A model generated the notes under the pieces. It ran no database searches, was not told the DNA's origin, and worked only from the letters and a program-made list of their open reading frames with translations. A program made the position numbers and the translations under genes. Positions 1-8,708 of a DNA stretch of 20,980 nucleotides are shown piece by piece (the stretch's first letter is position 1; each line of letters starts with the position of its first letter). The stretch is from Candidatus Cloacimonadota bacterium (GTDB lineage Bacteria > Cloacimonadota > Cloacimonadia > Cloacimonadales > Cloacimonadaceae). Location: the NCBI GenBank assembly GCA_017995495.1, contig JAGOIS010000008.1, positions 1 through 20,980 on the forward strand, in the 5' to 3' direction.

Positions 1-2088
1 AGAGCACTGGTTGCACTGGATGCAGTTTTCCGGGATCCAATGCGGCACGGCCGGCGCCACCCGGCGTTTTTCCAGCCTGGCGGTCCCGCTGGGCGCGTAA
101 CCATCCAGGGGCATCTGGGAAACCTTGATCTGGTCACCCTTTTCGCGCATGATGGGTTCGATCACGCCAGTGGTGAACTCATCCGAGCCGTCCGGGACCA
201 GTTTTTTCTGCGGAGTGCATTTATCCGGGATGGCAGCCGGGATCGGGATTTCTGCCAGGGCTTCATTAACGTGGTCGATGGCATCGAGATTCATCCTCAC
301 CACAGCCTCGCCCTTGCGGCCATAGGTCTTTTTCACCGATTCCTTGATCAGTTGGATGGCCTCGCCGCGTTCCAGGATGCCGGAGATGAGGAAAAAGGCG
401 GTCTGCATCACCGTGTTCACGCGCCCGCCCAAGCCCACAGCCTCGGCGATCTTGAGTCCGTCGATGTTGTAGAACTTGATCTTGCGGTCGATGATGGTCT
501 GCTGCATCTCGCAGGTGAGATGGTCGAAGGCATCTGAGTTGGCCCAGTTCGAATTCAGCAGGAAAACGCCGTTCTCCTTGATGCCGCCCAGGATGTCGTA
601 GCGGCCGATGAAAGCCTGGTTGTGGCAGGCCACAAAGTCTTCCTTGGCAACAAAATACTGGCTCTTGATGGGCTGTTTGCCGAAGCGCAGGTGGCTGCGG
701 GTGATGCCGCCGCTCTTCTTGGAGTCATACTGAAAATAGCCCTGCACGTAGAGGTCAGTGTTGTCGCCGATGATCTTGATGCTGTTCTTATTGGCGCCCA
801 CGGTGCCGTCGGAGCCGAGGCCCCAGAACTTGCAGTTGATGGTCCCCTCGGGGCTGGGATCGATGTATTCGTCCAGCGGCAGGCTGATCTTGGTCAGGTC
901 GTCCTCGATGCCCACGGTGAATCCGTGAAAGCCTTTGGCCATCAGGTGTTTGTAAACAGCCAGGATCATCGTGGGGGTGAAATCCTTGCTGGAAAGGCCG
1001 TAACGGCCGCCGATGATGAAGAGGCCGGGGCGGTCCTTGAGGGCGGAAACCACGTCCAGATAGAGCGGTTCGCCGATGGAGCCCGGTTCCTTGGTACGGT
1101 CGAGCACAGCGATGTTCTTCACCGAGGCCGGTAACACTGCCTGGAAGTGCTCCACGCTGAACGGACGGTAGACCCGCACCTTGATCAGGCCGAGTCTCAT
1201 GCCGCGCTTTTCGTTGAGATAAGTGACTGTCTCTTCGATAGCTTCGCAGCCGCTGCCCATGGCGACGATCACGTGCTCGGCTGCGGGATGGCCGATGTAG
1301 TCGAAGGGTTTGTAGGCGCGTCCGATCTTGGCGGCCACCTCTTCCATGGTGACGGCGATGATGCCGGGGGCGTCCAAATAGTGTTTGTTGCTGGTTTCGC
1401 GGCCTTGGAAATAGACATCCGGATTCTGCTGTCCCACCTTCACCCGGGGGTGTTCGGGATTCAGGGCGCGGCGGCGGAAGGCCTCCACCAGAGCGGGATC
1501 GCTGAGTCCGGCCATGGTTTCGTAATCGATAACTTCCACCTTTTGCAGCTCGTGCGAGGTGCGGAAGCCGTCAAAGAAGACCAGGAAGGGAATGGAGGTC
1601 TTCAGCGTGGCCAGCTGCGCCACCAAACCGAGGTCCATCACCTCCTGCACGCTGTTGGCGGCGATCAAGGCCCAGCCTGTGTTGCGGGCGCTCATCACGT
1701 CTGCATGGTCGCCAAATATTGACAGCGACTGCGCCGCCAGGGAGCGCGCGGTCACGTAGAAAACTGTGGGCAGCATTTCGCCAGCTATCTTGTGCATGTT
1801 CGGCAGCATCAGCATCAGGCCCTGGGAGGCAGTGAAGGTTGTGGTGACTGCTCCGGCGGAAAGGGCGCCGTGCACGGCGCCGGCGGCGCCAGCCTCGGAT
1901 TGCATTTCGATCACGTCGACCGTGGTGCCGTTGATGTTCTTGCGGCCGTCCGCGGCCCAGGCATCAGCCAGCTCGCCCATGGTGGAAGATGGGGTGATCG
2001 GGTAAATGGCTGCCACTTCGGCAAACGCGTAGGCCACGTGGGCAGCGGCGGAATTGCCGTCCATGGTGGCTTTAAGATTCTTGGCCAT
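1..2088 (-). CDS. nifJ: pyruvate:ferredoxin (flavodoxin) oxidoreductase, N-terminal 696 codons (partial)
   Basis: Cytoplasmic enzyme that oxidises pyruvate with CoA to acetyl-CoA and CO2, passing electrons to ferredoxin; central to anaerobic energy metabolism. Seen: residues 29-35 are YPITPSS, the pyruvate/TPP-binding signature of domain I, followed by text typical of the single-chain enzyme. The last visible residues are the first ferredoxin-type cluster motif, C689-x2-C692-x2-C695. The single-chain family is about 1,170-1,200 residues, so the rest of the cluster domain and the TPP-binding domain lie beyond the left edge. The ATG at 2088 is preceded on the minus strand by AAGGAG with eight bases of spacing. 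A 128-base gap separates it from the M16 peptidase gene upstream, so it may have its own promoter. Identity is very secure; the symbol nifJ (also por) is by family. Confidence 0.96.
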   Translation of the reverse strand, partial: MAKNLKATMDGNSAAAHVAYAFAEVAAIYPITPSSTMGELADAWAADGRKNINGTTVDVIEMQSEAGAAGAVHGALSAGAVTTTFTASQGLMLMLPNMHKIAGEMLPTVFYVTARSLAAQSLSIFGDHADVMSARNTGWALIAANSVQEVMDLGLVAQLATLKTSIPFLVFFDGFRTSHELQKVEVIDYETMAGLSDPALVEAFRRRALNPEHPRVKVGQQNPDVYFQGRETSNKHYLDAPGIIAVTMEEVAAKIGRAYKPFDYIGHPAAEHVIVAMGSGCEAIEETVTYLNEKRGMRLGLIKVRVYRPFSVEHFQAVLPASVKNIAVLDRTKEPGSIGEPLYLDVVSALKDRPGLFIIGGRYGLSSKDFTPTMILAVYKHLMAKGFHGFTVGIEDDLTKISLPLDEYIDPSPEGTINCKFWGLGSDGTVGANKNSIKIIGDNTDLYVQGYFQYDSKKSGGITRSHLRFGKQPIKSQYFVAKEDFVACHNQAFIGRYDILGGIKENGVFLLNSNWANSDAFDHLTCEMQQTIIDRKIKFYNIDGLKIAEAVGLGGRVNTVMQTAFFLISGILERGEAIQLIKESVKKTYGRKGEAVVRMNLDAIDHVNEALAEIPIPAAIPDKCTPQKKLVPDGSDEFTTGVIEPIMREKGDQIKVSQMPLDGYAPSGTARLEKRRVAPAVPHWIPENCIQCNQCS

Positions 2089-2216
2089 GGATAATACTCC
2101 TTATATATCTGTTTTTATATTCAATTAACTGTAAATGAACTCTTCTTTTGTGAGGTTGGTTTGTGTCAACCAATTTAATTAACTGGTGGACGCTGTCTGG
2201 TGGCCTGGCGTTCGCT
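2089..2216 (-). promoter_or_regulatory. putative control region of the PFOR gene with a small palindrome
   Basis: This 128-base AT-rich gap lies between the M16 peptidase stop and the PFOR start. On the minus strand a perfect TTGACA (2169-2164) sits inside the inverted repeat TTGGTT-N6-AACCAA (2173-2156), about 76 bases before the ATG. No good -10 box is found 16-18 bases downstream of the TTGACA (the 17-base position reads AGAAGA), so the promoter call is weak. The palindrome over a -35-like box could be an operator. The Shine-Dalgarno AAGGAG just before 2088 is clear. No intrinsic terminator for the upstream gene was seen. Confidence 0.3.
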
Positions 2217-5036
2217 CTATTCACTCCTGGCTTGCGGCAGCATGAACACCGCCAGCTGGTTCCTGTCGTAGCGCAGGTATTTTTTGGCCGCTTTGGCGAT
2301 GTTCTTCAAGTTGATCTGCTCGAAGTAGCCTGGTTCATCCAGGAACGTGCCGAGCTTCCTGCCCTGCCAGATGTCACTTTTGAGCCGGGATATCCAGAAT
2401 TGGTTGGACTTCACACTCTCGTCAAACTGCTGCCGGAGGGTGGCGTTGGCCGCCACGAGGTAACGCTCGTCGATATCACCGGCGCGGAGGCTGTCCAGGG
2501 TGGCGTAAATGGCTTCAGTGAGTTCTTTCACGCGGGCTGGGGCGCAGCCCATCATGGTGCCCATGGTGTAGCGGGACTCCGGATAGCTGGTGGTGGATTG
2601 CCAGGCCTGGATGAAATAGACCCCGCTGCGTTCCTCGCGGATGTTTTCCCGCAGTTTTTCATTGAGCACAAACTCCAGGGCGTCCAGCATCACCTTGTTT
2701 TTGGGGCTGGAGCTGTATTCCCCGTTCAGGAAGGTGGCCGCGAAGGCACGGTCGGTGGAGCCCAAGTTGAACCAGATGGCCTGGGTGCCTTTTCTCAGGC
2801 GGATATCCACGTCCTTGGGCTTTTCGCGCCTGCCGCTGGAGGGAAGGTTGCCCAGATAGGTGCGGCAGTAGGTTTTAAGCTGTTCCGGATCGAAATTTCC
2901 CACGATCACAAAGCTGAAGTCCGAAAAATCGGCAAAGCGGTCCCGGAAGATCCGTTCCACCGCATCCAGGCCGATGTTGTCGAAATTAACTTCGGCCAGA
3001 CTCTTGGCGTAAGGATGGTTGTTGTAGAGCTCTTTTTGGACGCGGTCCATGAACACGTTCATCGGGTCCAGGTTGCGGTTCTGGTAATAGGTTTTCGTGC
3101 GTTGGAGATAGGAGGCGAAATCAGCGCGGTCAAACCTGGGATTGACGGCGTACTGGTGCAGCATCTGGAACATCAGTTCCATATCCTTGGGAGAGCAGGA
3201 GGCGTCGAAAGATTCCTGGTAAGTGTCCACGCTCAGGGTCACCTGGGCAACTTTGCCCGCGGTTGCCTTGCCCAGCGAAATGGCGTCGAATTTGCCGAAC
3301 CCGGCATCGCTGATGTAGTCGGAAACCAGCCTGGCCGCGGGAACGTCGGTTGAGTCATAGCGGCTGAATCCGCCGGGGCTGATGGCCTGAAGCAGCACCT
3401 CGTCGTTCTTGAAATCCGTTTTTTTGGCGTAAACTTTCACCCTGTTGGCCAGGGTCCAAATGCTCACGCCGGATTTGGCATCGAAGCTTTCCTTCGTTAT
3501 CGCCACCGGCTCCGGGATTGCCTCGAGCAGGGGCTCATTCACGGTTTTGTCTTCATAGGGCGCTATCTCCAGGCTGTTCACGCCGCGCGCGATCTCCAGC
3601 AAACGCTGCTCCGAAGGATAGGCCAGGCCTTCCTGCCGGGGGCCGCTGAGCGCGATGGTCATGTTCTTGTCCTGGATCAGCGTGCCCACCACGGCGTTCA
3701 CCTCTTCAAGAGTGACGGCCTGGAGTAGTTCCTGGGTGAGCAGTTGCCGGAATTCCGGGCTGGTGATAACGTTGCGGTTCGAAAGCGCGTCCACGAACTC
3801 CCAGGCAATGTCTGTGGATTCGTAGGTGCTTTTTTCCGCGACAGCGCGCTCGGCGTCGCGCAGGACGTCCATCTTGGCGCGTTCGAACTCGCTGGGTAAA
3901 AAGCCGAAGCGCTGCACCCGCTCCGCTTCTGTGAGAGCTGTGTTCAAAGCCTCTTCCGACTTGCCTTGGGTGAACATGGCATACATCGCGGCGGCCGACA
4001 TCGTGCGCAGCATCGGATATTCGAAGGCGGCGGCGAAGGTATAGGGCGGATCAGGCCGGCGGCTGAATTCCTCCAGGCGGTTGTTCAGCATGGTGTAAAA
4101 CAGCGTGTTCTTCAGATTGGCGTAGTATTCGCCGATGTTGGAAACCTGCTGCACGTCCTTTTTCCACATCACCTGCAGCATGTTTCTGGGAAATTCGGGA
4201 TCGGTGGTGACGATGGCCTGGGGCGCCAGGTTTTCGGGAACGTTGAATTGTTCGTGGGGACGTGGATCCAGCCGCGCGGGGATGGCGCCGAAGTATTGCT
4301 CCACCAGGGCCAGCATGGCTTGCGGCTCAAAATCGCCCACCACCACCACGCTCTGCAGGTCCGGGCGGTACCAGTCGCGGTAAAAACGCCGCAAGGTATC
4401 GTGGCTGAAGCCGCTGATCACCTCGTAGGTGCCGATGGGAGAGCGTTCCGCGTAGCGCGAACCGGCCAGAAACACGGAGTTTTGGGCATCCCGCACCCGC
4501 GTGCCGGCATCCTGGCCCAGCCGCCATTCTTCAATGATCACGCCGCGTTCGCGTTCTATCTCCGCAGCTTCGAAACTCACCTGGTGCGCCATGTCCGAAA
4601 GGATCAGCAGGCCCTGGTTCAGCTTGGCGCCGTCATCGGTGGGGATCTTCAGCGTGTAGACCGTGTAATCGTAGCTGGTCATGGCGTTCAGGCCATTGTA
4701 ATAGCCCATGCCGATGGAGGAAAGGTAGTTTACCACCTCGGATTTGGCAAAGTTTTTGGTGCCGTTGAAGGCCATGTGTTCCGTGAAATGCGCCAGCCCG
4801 CGCTGGTCTTCGTCTTCATTCACGGAGCCCACATCCACGTAGAGCCGCAGCTCAGCCAGGTTGGCGGGTTTGGCGTTGCGCATGATGTAGTAGTCCAGGC
4901 CGTTGGCCAGGGTGCCGGAAAGCACGGCGGTATCTTGCTGCAGAGGGATCTGGGCCAGTTCGGCCGGCTGCGCCGCCAAAGCTGCCAGCATGGCTGTCAG
5001 CAGCAGCAACAGAAGGGTTTTGGTAATCTTATTCAT
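2217..5036 (-). CDS. exported M16 family zinc metallopeptidase (PqqL/insulinase-like, two-domain)
   Basis: Predicted exported zinc protease of 939 residues, like the single-chain PqqL/YhjJ-type M16 proteins (usually about 900-950). Residues 1-22 form a hydrophobic signal peptide ending in AAQ, so it acts outside the cytoplasm. The inverted zinc motif is H83-F-T-E86-H87, and the third ligand is most likely E163 within the ERERG stretch about 76 residues on. The C-terminal half (from about residue 520) is a second M16-like domain without an HxxEH motif, as expected for the non-catalytic partner half of the clamshell. The ATG at 5036 has a GGGGA ribosome site. The gene starts 9 bases after the lipoprotein gene 5046-5663 ends, so the two are probably co-transcribed. 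The substrate is unknown; family members degrade or import peptides. Confidence 0.92.
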   Translation of the reverse strand: MNKITKTLLLLLLTAMLAALAAQPAELAQIPLQQDTAVLSGTLANGLDYYIMRNAKPANLAELRLYVDVGSVNEDEDQRGLAHFTEHMAFNGTKNFAKSEVVNYLSSIGMGYYNGLNAMTSYDYTVYTLKIPTDDGAKLNQGLLILSDMAHQVSFEAAEIERERGVIIEEWRLGQDAGTRVRDAQNSVFLAGSRYAERSPIGTYEVISGFSHDTLRRFYRDWYRPDLQSVVVVGDFEPQAMLALVEQYFGAIPARLDPRPHEQFNVPENLAPQAIVTTDPEFPRNMLQVMWKKDVQQVSNIGEYYANLKNTLFYTMLNNRLEEFSRRPDPPYTFAAAFEYPMLRTMSAAAMYAMFTQGKSEEALNTALTEAERVQRFGFLPSEFERAKMDVLRDAERAVAEKSTYESTDIAWEFVDALSNRNVITSPEFRQLLTQELLQAVTLEEVNAVVGTLIQDKNMTIALSGPRQEGLAYPSEQRLLEIARGVNSLEIAPYEDKTVNEPLLEAIPEPVAITKESFDAKSGVSIWTLANRVKVYAKKTDFKNDEVLLQAISPGGFSRYDSTDVPAARLVSDYISDAGFGKFDAISLGKATAGKVAQVTLSVDTYQESFDASCSPKDMELMFQMLHQYAVNPRFDRADFASYLQRTKTYYQNRNLDPMNVFMDRVQKELYNNHPYAKSLAEVNFDNIGLDAVERIFRDRFADFSDFSFVIVGNFDPEQLKTYCRTYLGNLPSSGRREKPKDVDIRLRKGTQAIWFNLGSTDRAFAATFLNGEYSSSPKNKVMLDALEFVLNEKLRENIREERSGVYFIQAWQSTTSYPESRYTMGTMMGCAPARVKELTEAIYATLDSLRAGDIDERYLVAANATLRQQFDESVKSNQFWISRLKSDIWQGRKLGTFLDEPGYFEQINLKNIAKAAKKYLRYDRNQLAVFMLPQARSE

Positions 5037-5045
5037 TATTCCCCA

Positions 5046-5663
5046 TTATTCAGGATCGTTGAGAGTGATCAGAAACTGCCGGTCCACATCCAGGATGTTG
5101 GTGGGCCCTCCATATTCGTAGGAAGTATCGTCTTCCATCCGTATTGTGGCTTTATAATAGAAGTTGTTGCTGCCGGAGGCGTATTCCACCGGCAGGAAAC
5201 TAAACCTGCCCGGCGCGATCGAACCCAGTTCATAAGTGCCGACCACCCCGATGAAATTGTGCTTGAACAGGGTGGCCTGGGCAACTCCCTGGCTGCTGTT
5301 GTTCACCACTTTGAAGCCGGCGCGGTTGGGGTCGATGAACGCGTTGGTGGTTTCGCCGGCATGGATCACCACCCTGGTGGTGTCGGTGGGGTTGTTGTCT
5401 TCATCCAGGAGTTGGTAGGTTTCTCCGAGCAGGCGCACCGGCACTTCCACACTCACGTCCGGATTTAAGATATGTTGGTTTGCGGTGGCCACGTCGAAGC
5501 TGTGCTCAGCTCCTCCGGGGATGACAATTTCACCCTCATCACCCAGAGTCACATAGACCGGATGTGTGGTCTGGTTAACCACGCGGAAATTGCCGCCGGA
5601 TTCACATGCTGCCAAAAACAGGAGCGCCAGTACCGGCAGGATCAACAAGTTTATTCTTTTCAC
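5046..5663 (-). CDS. lipoprotein with two related beta-rich modules, function unknown
   Basis: I do not recognise a named family. The 205-residue product starts with a lipoprotein signal: KR at residues 2-3, a hydrophobic core, and the lipobox L17-A-A-C20, so it should be lipid-anchored at the cell envelope. I chose the GTG at 5663 because GAGAGG lies seven bases upstream and it places the lipobox at the usual distance; the open frame extends to 5762, but that start leaves a charged 33-residue leader. The mature part looks all-beta. Residues 25-36 (FRVVNQTTHPV region) and 116-127 (FKVVNNSSQGV region) start two similar modules, suggesting an internal duplication of an Ig-like or transthyretin-like fold. 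It precedes the M16 peptidase gene by 9 bases and may be its partner or accessory at the membrane (inference). Confidence 0.8.
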   Translation of the reverse strand: MKRINLLILPVLALLFLAACESGGNFRVVNQTTHPVYVTLGDEGEIVIPGGAEHSFDVATANQHILNPDVSVEVPVRLLGETYQLLDEDNNPTDTTRVVIHAGETTNAFIDPNRAGFKVVNNSSQGVAQATLFKHNFIGVVGTYELGSIAPGRFSFLPVEYASGSNNFYYKATIRMEDDTSYEYGGPTNILDVDRQFLITLNDPE

Positions 5664-5964
5664 GGTAACACCTCTCTTCAGGTGAAAGCTGGGCCGGAAG
5701 TTGGATCCAGGCCGAACATCTTCTTTCAAACACGCATTTTTGCCCCTTGGCAGCCCTGTCAAGCATTATCTTGTCCCATCCGGTCAGGCGGAAAGAGTTT
5801 CTGGATCGCTGCCCATATCAGCTTCTCCGAGATGAAGCCCCGGTTTTTCTTGACATGCAAAGCCTGCCGAACTTATCTGGCCTGGATAATGATGCCCGCC
5901 TGCAATTTACGCCTGAGCTGATTTGCGTCTTTGATACGGCTTGGGGCGGGAAAAGGAATGCGAC
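5664..5964. other. divergent intergenic region (301 bases)
   Basis: This gap separates the minus-strand lipoprotein gene from the plus-strand methyltransferase gene and should hold promoters for both. A perfect TTGACA is present on the plus strand at 5850-5855, with only a poor -10 (TATCTG at 5874-5879, spacing 18). Another TTGACA lies on the minus strand at 5762-5757, with a weak AT-rich -10 region 16-17 bases on. An open frame of about 73 codons crosses the region but lacks a ribosome site and recognisable features. No repeat or RNA structure stood out. Confidence 0.4.
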
Positions 5965-6708
5965 ATGACAAACGGAATCAACAGGCTGTATGGTGATCTG
6001 GCTTGGCTGTGGCCGCTGTGGGGCGATCCGGCCACGGAATACGCGGCCTATTGCGAGTTTCTGGTCAAAGGCCTGCGCCGCCACGCGCGCAGGGAACTGA
6101 AAACACTGCTTAATGTTGGCTGCGGCGGAGGAAAGAATCTGTTCACTCTGCGCAAACATTTTCAGGTCACCGGGATCGACCTCAGCAAAGAGATGCTCGC
6201 TCTGTCCGCTGATCTCAACCCAGGCTGTGAACTCATTCAGGGCGACCTGCGCAGTTATGAGCTGGGTCGTGTTTTCGACGCCATCTTCCTGGACGACGCG
6301 ATCTCTTATCTGCTCACTGAACAGGATCTTGCCAAGGCTTTCCGCCAGGCTTGCAAACATCTCGCTCCGGGCGGGATTCTGGCCCTTTCGATCGACGCCA
6401 CCCAAGAGAATTTCCAGCAGAACCGCACCCAGGTCTTTCAGTCCCTCCCCACGGACAGATATCCGGACACAGAAGTAACTTATATCACAAACGATTACCT
6501 GCAGGCTGACGGCACTGTAGCCAACACTTTCATCTACCTGATCAGGCAGCGCGGCATCCTGCGGATCGAGACCGACCACCACGTCTGCGGCCTCTTTCCG
6601 CTGCAAACCTGGCGCGACCTGCTGGAGGAAACAGGCTTCCAGACAGCGCTGGAAAACTATGAGGAAAACGGAGACCAATACCCGACTTTTTTCTGCCTTA
6701 AACCATAG
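5965..6708 (+). CDS. class I SAM-dependent methyltransferase
   Basis: Cytoplasmic methyltransferase of 247 residues with the Rossmann-like fold. Motif I, the SAM-binding glycine loop, is V51-G-C-G-G-G-K-N58. The acidic residue that binds the ribose hydroxyls is in GIDLS (70-74). A later DAIFLDDAISYLL stretch matches motif IV, and LAPGGILALSID matches the post-IV strand. The N-terminal Y-x-DLAWLWPLWG region and the short C-terminal part resemble small-molecule methyltransferases of the ubiE/methyltransf_25 type, but the substrate cannot be told. ATG 5965 is preferred over the in-frame TTG at 5941 because AAGGA lies seven bases before it. It is probably transcribed alone or with the ligase gene 225 bases downstream; the strong palindrome between them argues for separation. 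Confidence 0.85.
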   Translation: MTNGINRLYGDLAWLWPLWGDPATEYAAYCEFLVKGLRRHARRELKTLLNVGCGGGKNLFTLRKHFQVTGIDLSKEMLALSADLNPGCELIQGDLRSYELGRVFDAIFLDDAISYLLTEQDLAKAFRQACKHLAPGGILALSIDATQENFQQNRTQVFQSLPTDRYPDTEVTYITNDYLQADGTVANTFIYLIRQRGILRIETDHHVCGLFPLQTWRDLLEETGFQTALENYEENGDQYPTFFCLKP

Positions 6709-6933
6709 TCGATTAGAGAGTAAAGTCCCTCATGCCGGGTGGTTCGCGCCGATCTAAACTTATCATTTTCCCTTTTCAGCACGGTATCAATACGGAATAA
6801 ATACGGAATCAATACGGATGAAATCCGTATTGATTCCGTATTTATTCCGTATTGATCGCGGGAGTTGCCTGACCCGGAATCGGGGCTACATTATCGTTAA
6901 ACTTAATATTTAACCAGAGGGGAGATAAATATC
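6709..6933 (+). promoter_or_regulatory. upstream region of the formate-THF ligase gene
   Basis: The 225-base gap contains the 71-base palindrome described separately (6786-6856). After it come a TTGCCT (6865-6870) and a TACATT (6887-6892) with 16-base spacing, a possible but weak sigma-70-type promoter, then a short CCCG/CGGG stem (6873-6884) inside that spacer. An AT-rich stretch and a purine-rich ribosome site (AGGGGAG, ending about nine bases before the ATG) complete the leader. No riboswitch that I know is recognisable. Confidence 0.35.
6786..6856. repeat. perfect 34-base inverted repeat made of six 11-base units
   Basis: The left arm is 6786-6819, the spacer is GAA (6820-6822), and the right arm is 6823-6856; every one of the 34 positions pairs. 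Within each arm the unit AATACGGA recurs three times with an exact 11-base period (6789, 6800 and 6811 in the left arm), differing only in the linker (ATA or ATC). The whole is therefore three direct repeats followed by the same three inverted. Transcribed from either strand it would give a 34-bp hairpin with a 3-base loop. There is no U-tract, so it is not a standard intrinsic terminator, though it could end or stabilise transcripts of the methyltransferase gene, or be a protein-binding array with sites one helical turn apart. Confidence 0.95.
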
Positions 6934-8604
6934 ATGCCTACAGACCAGGAAATAGCGTCGCAAATCAAGCTGAAGCCGATAGACGACATCGCCGCCGGGA
7001 TCGGCCTGGCGCCGGAGGATCTGGAGCATTACGGCGACCACAAAGCCAAGGTGCGTTTTTCAGCTTTGGAGCGGATCAAGGACAACCCTCCCGGAAAACT
7101 GATCCTGGTGTCGGCCATCACGCCCACACCGGCGGGGGAAGGAAAAACCACGGTATCCATCGGGCTTTCCCAGGCTTTGAACCTCAGCGGCAAAAGATCG
7201 ATCGCCGCCATCCGCGAACCTTCGCTGGGCCCGGTTTTTGGCATCAAGGGCGGGGCCGCGGGCGGAGGCTGGAGTCAGGTTTTGCCTATGGAGGACATCA
7301 ACCTCCACTTCACGGGGGATTTTCACGCTGTAACCACCGCTAACAACACCCTCGCGGCTCTGGTCGACAACTATGTTTATCACGACAACGAGTTGAATAT
7401 CGATCCCCGGCGCATGACCTGGAAAAGGGTGCTGGATGTGAATGACCGCATGCTGCGGAAGATCGTGATCGGCCTGGGAGGAAGCAAACAGGGGTTTCCC
7501 CGCGAGGACGGATTTGACATCACCCCGGCCAGTGAGATCATGGCCATCCTCTGCCTGGCCAACAACATGGAGGAGCTGAAGGAAAGGATAGGAAACATTA
7601 CAGTGGGCTTCAGCTATGCCGGGGAACCTGTGCATGTGCGCCAGCTTGGCTACGAGGGGGCGATCGCCGCTCTGCTGAAGGACGCGCTGCAGCCGAATTT
7701 GGTGCAGACCACGGAAAACACCCCCGCTTTCGTGCACGGCGGACCCTTTGCCAACATCGCCCAGGGCGCCAACTCCATCATTGCCACCAAAGCCGCCCTG
7801 CGCCTTTCGGACTATGTGGTTACTGAGGCTGGTTTCGGATTTGACCTGGGGGCGGAAAAATTCTTCGATCTGGTTTGCAGATATGGCAAATTCTGCACGG
7901 ACGCCGTTGTTCTGGTGGCCACCATCCGGGCGCTTAAGCTTCACGGAGGCAAAAAGTTAAAGGATATATCAGAACCCGATGCGAAAGCTGTTGAAGCTGG
8001 CTTGCCAAATCTGGCCAAGCATCTGGAAAACATTAACAAGTTTGGCATGAAATCCATCGTAGCCATCAACCGCTTTCCCACCGACACGGAGGAGGAGATC
8101 AAACTGGTGAGCGACTTTGTGGCCTCCCAGGATTTCGATGCCTCGGTGGTCGATTTCCACGCCCAGGGGGGAAAAGGCGGGTTGGATCTGGCCCAGCGGG
8201 TGATCGACATGGTGGACAAGGAAGTCTGCCACTACCATGGCCTTTATGACTGGAACGATCCGGTGGAGGACAAGATCTTCACCATTGCCAGCCAAATCTA
8301 TGGCGCCCAGAAAGTTGACTACACTGCCGACGCCCGGGCCGACCTGAAAAAAATCCAGAAATATGGCTACGACAAGCTGCCGATCTGCATCGCCAAGACC
8401 CAGAAATCGCTTTCTGACAACCCGGAACTGATCGGCCGGCCCAAGGATTTCCTGGTTACGGTGCGCGAGATCGTGATCGCCAGCGGCGCGGGATTTTTGG
8501 TGCCCATCACCGGTGAGATCATGCGCATGCCGGGTTTGCCCAAGCACCCTTCGGCTGAAACCATAGACGTGGAAAGCGACGGCAACATCAGCGGCTTGTT
8601 CTGA
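6934..8604 (+). CDS. fhs: formate--tetrahydrofolate ligase
   Basis: Cytoplasmic enzyme that joins formate to tetrahydrofolate with ATP, giving 10-formyl-THF for purine synthesis, initiator tRNA formylation or acetogenic/reverse one-carbon flow. The 556-residue length equals the bacterial norm. The nucleotide loop is T64-P-T-P-A-G-E-G-K-T-T73, and the family sequence EPSLGPVFGIKGGAAGGG follows near residue 95. The C-terminal RMPGLPKHPSAE segment is also typical of the family. The ATG at 6934 has a purine-rich ribosome site. It stands alone, without folD or the rest of a Wood-Ljungdahl set nearby, which suggests a biosynthetic role rather than acetogenesis (inference). Confidence 0.97.
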   Translation: MPTDQEIASQIKLKPIDDIAAGIGLAPEDLEHYGDHKAKVRFSALERIKDNPPGKLILVSAITPTPAGEGKTTVSIGLSQALNLSGKRSIAAIREPSLGPVFGIKGGAAGGGWSQVLPMEDINLHFTGDFHAVTTANNTLAALVDNYVYHDNELNIDPRRMTWKRVLDVNDRMLRKIVIGLGGSKQGFPREDGFDITPASEIMAILCLANNMEELKERIGNITVGFSYAGEPVHVRQLGYEGAIAALLKDALQPNLVQTTENTPAFVHGGPFANIAQGANSIIATKAALRLSDYVVTEAGFGFDLGAEKFFDLVCRYGKFCTDAVVLVATIRALKLHGGKKLKDISEPDAKAVEAGLPNLAKHLENINKFGMKSIVAINRFPTDTEEEIKLVSDFVASQDFDASVVDFHAQGGKGGLDLAQRVIDMVDKEVCHYHGLYDWNDPVEDKIFTIASQIYGAQKVDYTADARADLKKIQKYGYDKLPICIAKTQKSLSDNPELIGRPKDFLVTVREIVIASGAGFLVPITGEIMRMPGLPKHPSAETIDVESDGNISGLF

Positions 8605-8708
8605 GCCTGATTCTGGTGGGCACCCCCAAGGCGGCAACCGTCCGGAAATTATTGAGTCAGATTTTGCTTGACATGAGAAAGTGATATTTGCGACGGTTTA
8701 CGCGGGTC

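Noticed and set aside
40..1722. Several plus-strand open frames over the left edge
   Set aside because: They are antisense to the PFOR gene, whose translation matches the family from end to end.
2163..3353. Long plus-strand open frame (396 codons) opposite the M16 gene
   Set aside because: It lies antisense to a clear M16 peptidase, has no ribosome site, and its His/Gly/Val-rich translation looks like a codon-position shadow.
3966..5468. 500-codon plus-strand open frame
   Set aside because: It is antisense to the M16 and lipoprotein genes and crosses both; it has no domain or ribosome site, so it is a shadow of GC-biased coding.
5747..5968. 73-codon plus-strand open frame in the divergent gap
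   Set aside because: It has no ribosome site or recognisable sequence and runs into the methyltransferase start region; kept only as intergenic.
6786..6856. Repeat array as a CRISPR or intrinsic terminator
   Set aside because: The 11-base units have no spacers of CRISPR length and there is no cas gene; the hairpin lacks a following T-run and a GC-rich stem.
7060..7944. 294-codon minus-strand open frame
   Set aside because: It is antisense to fhs, which has full-length family similarity on the plus strand.
8668..8673. TTGACA as promoter of the radical SAM gene
   Set aside because: No -10-like box is found at 16-18 bases; the same holds for the TTGACA at 9868-9873.
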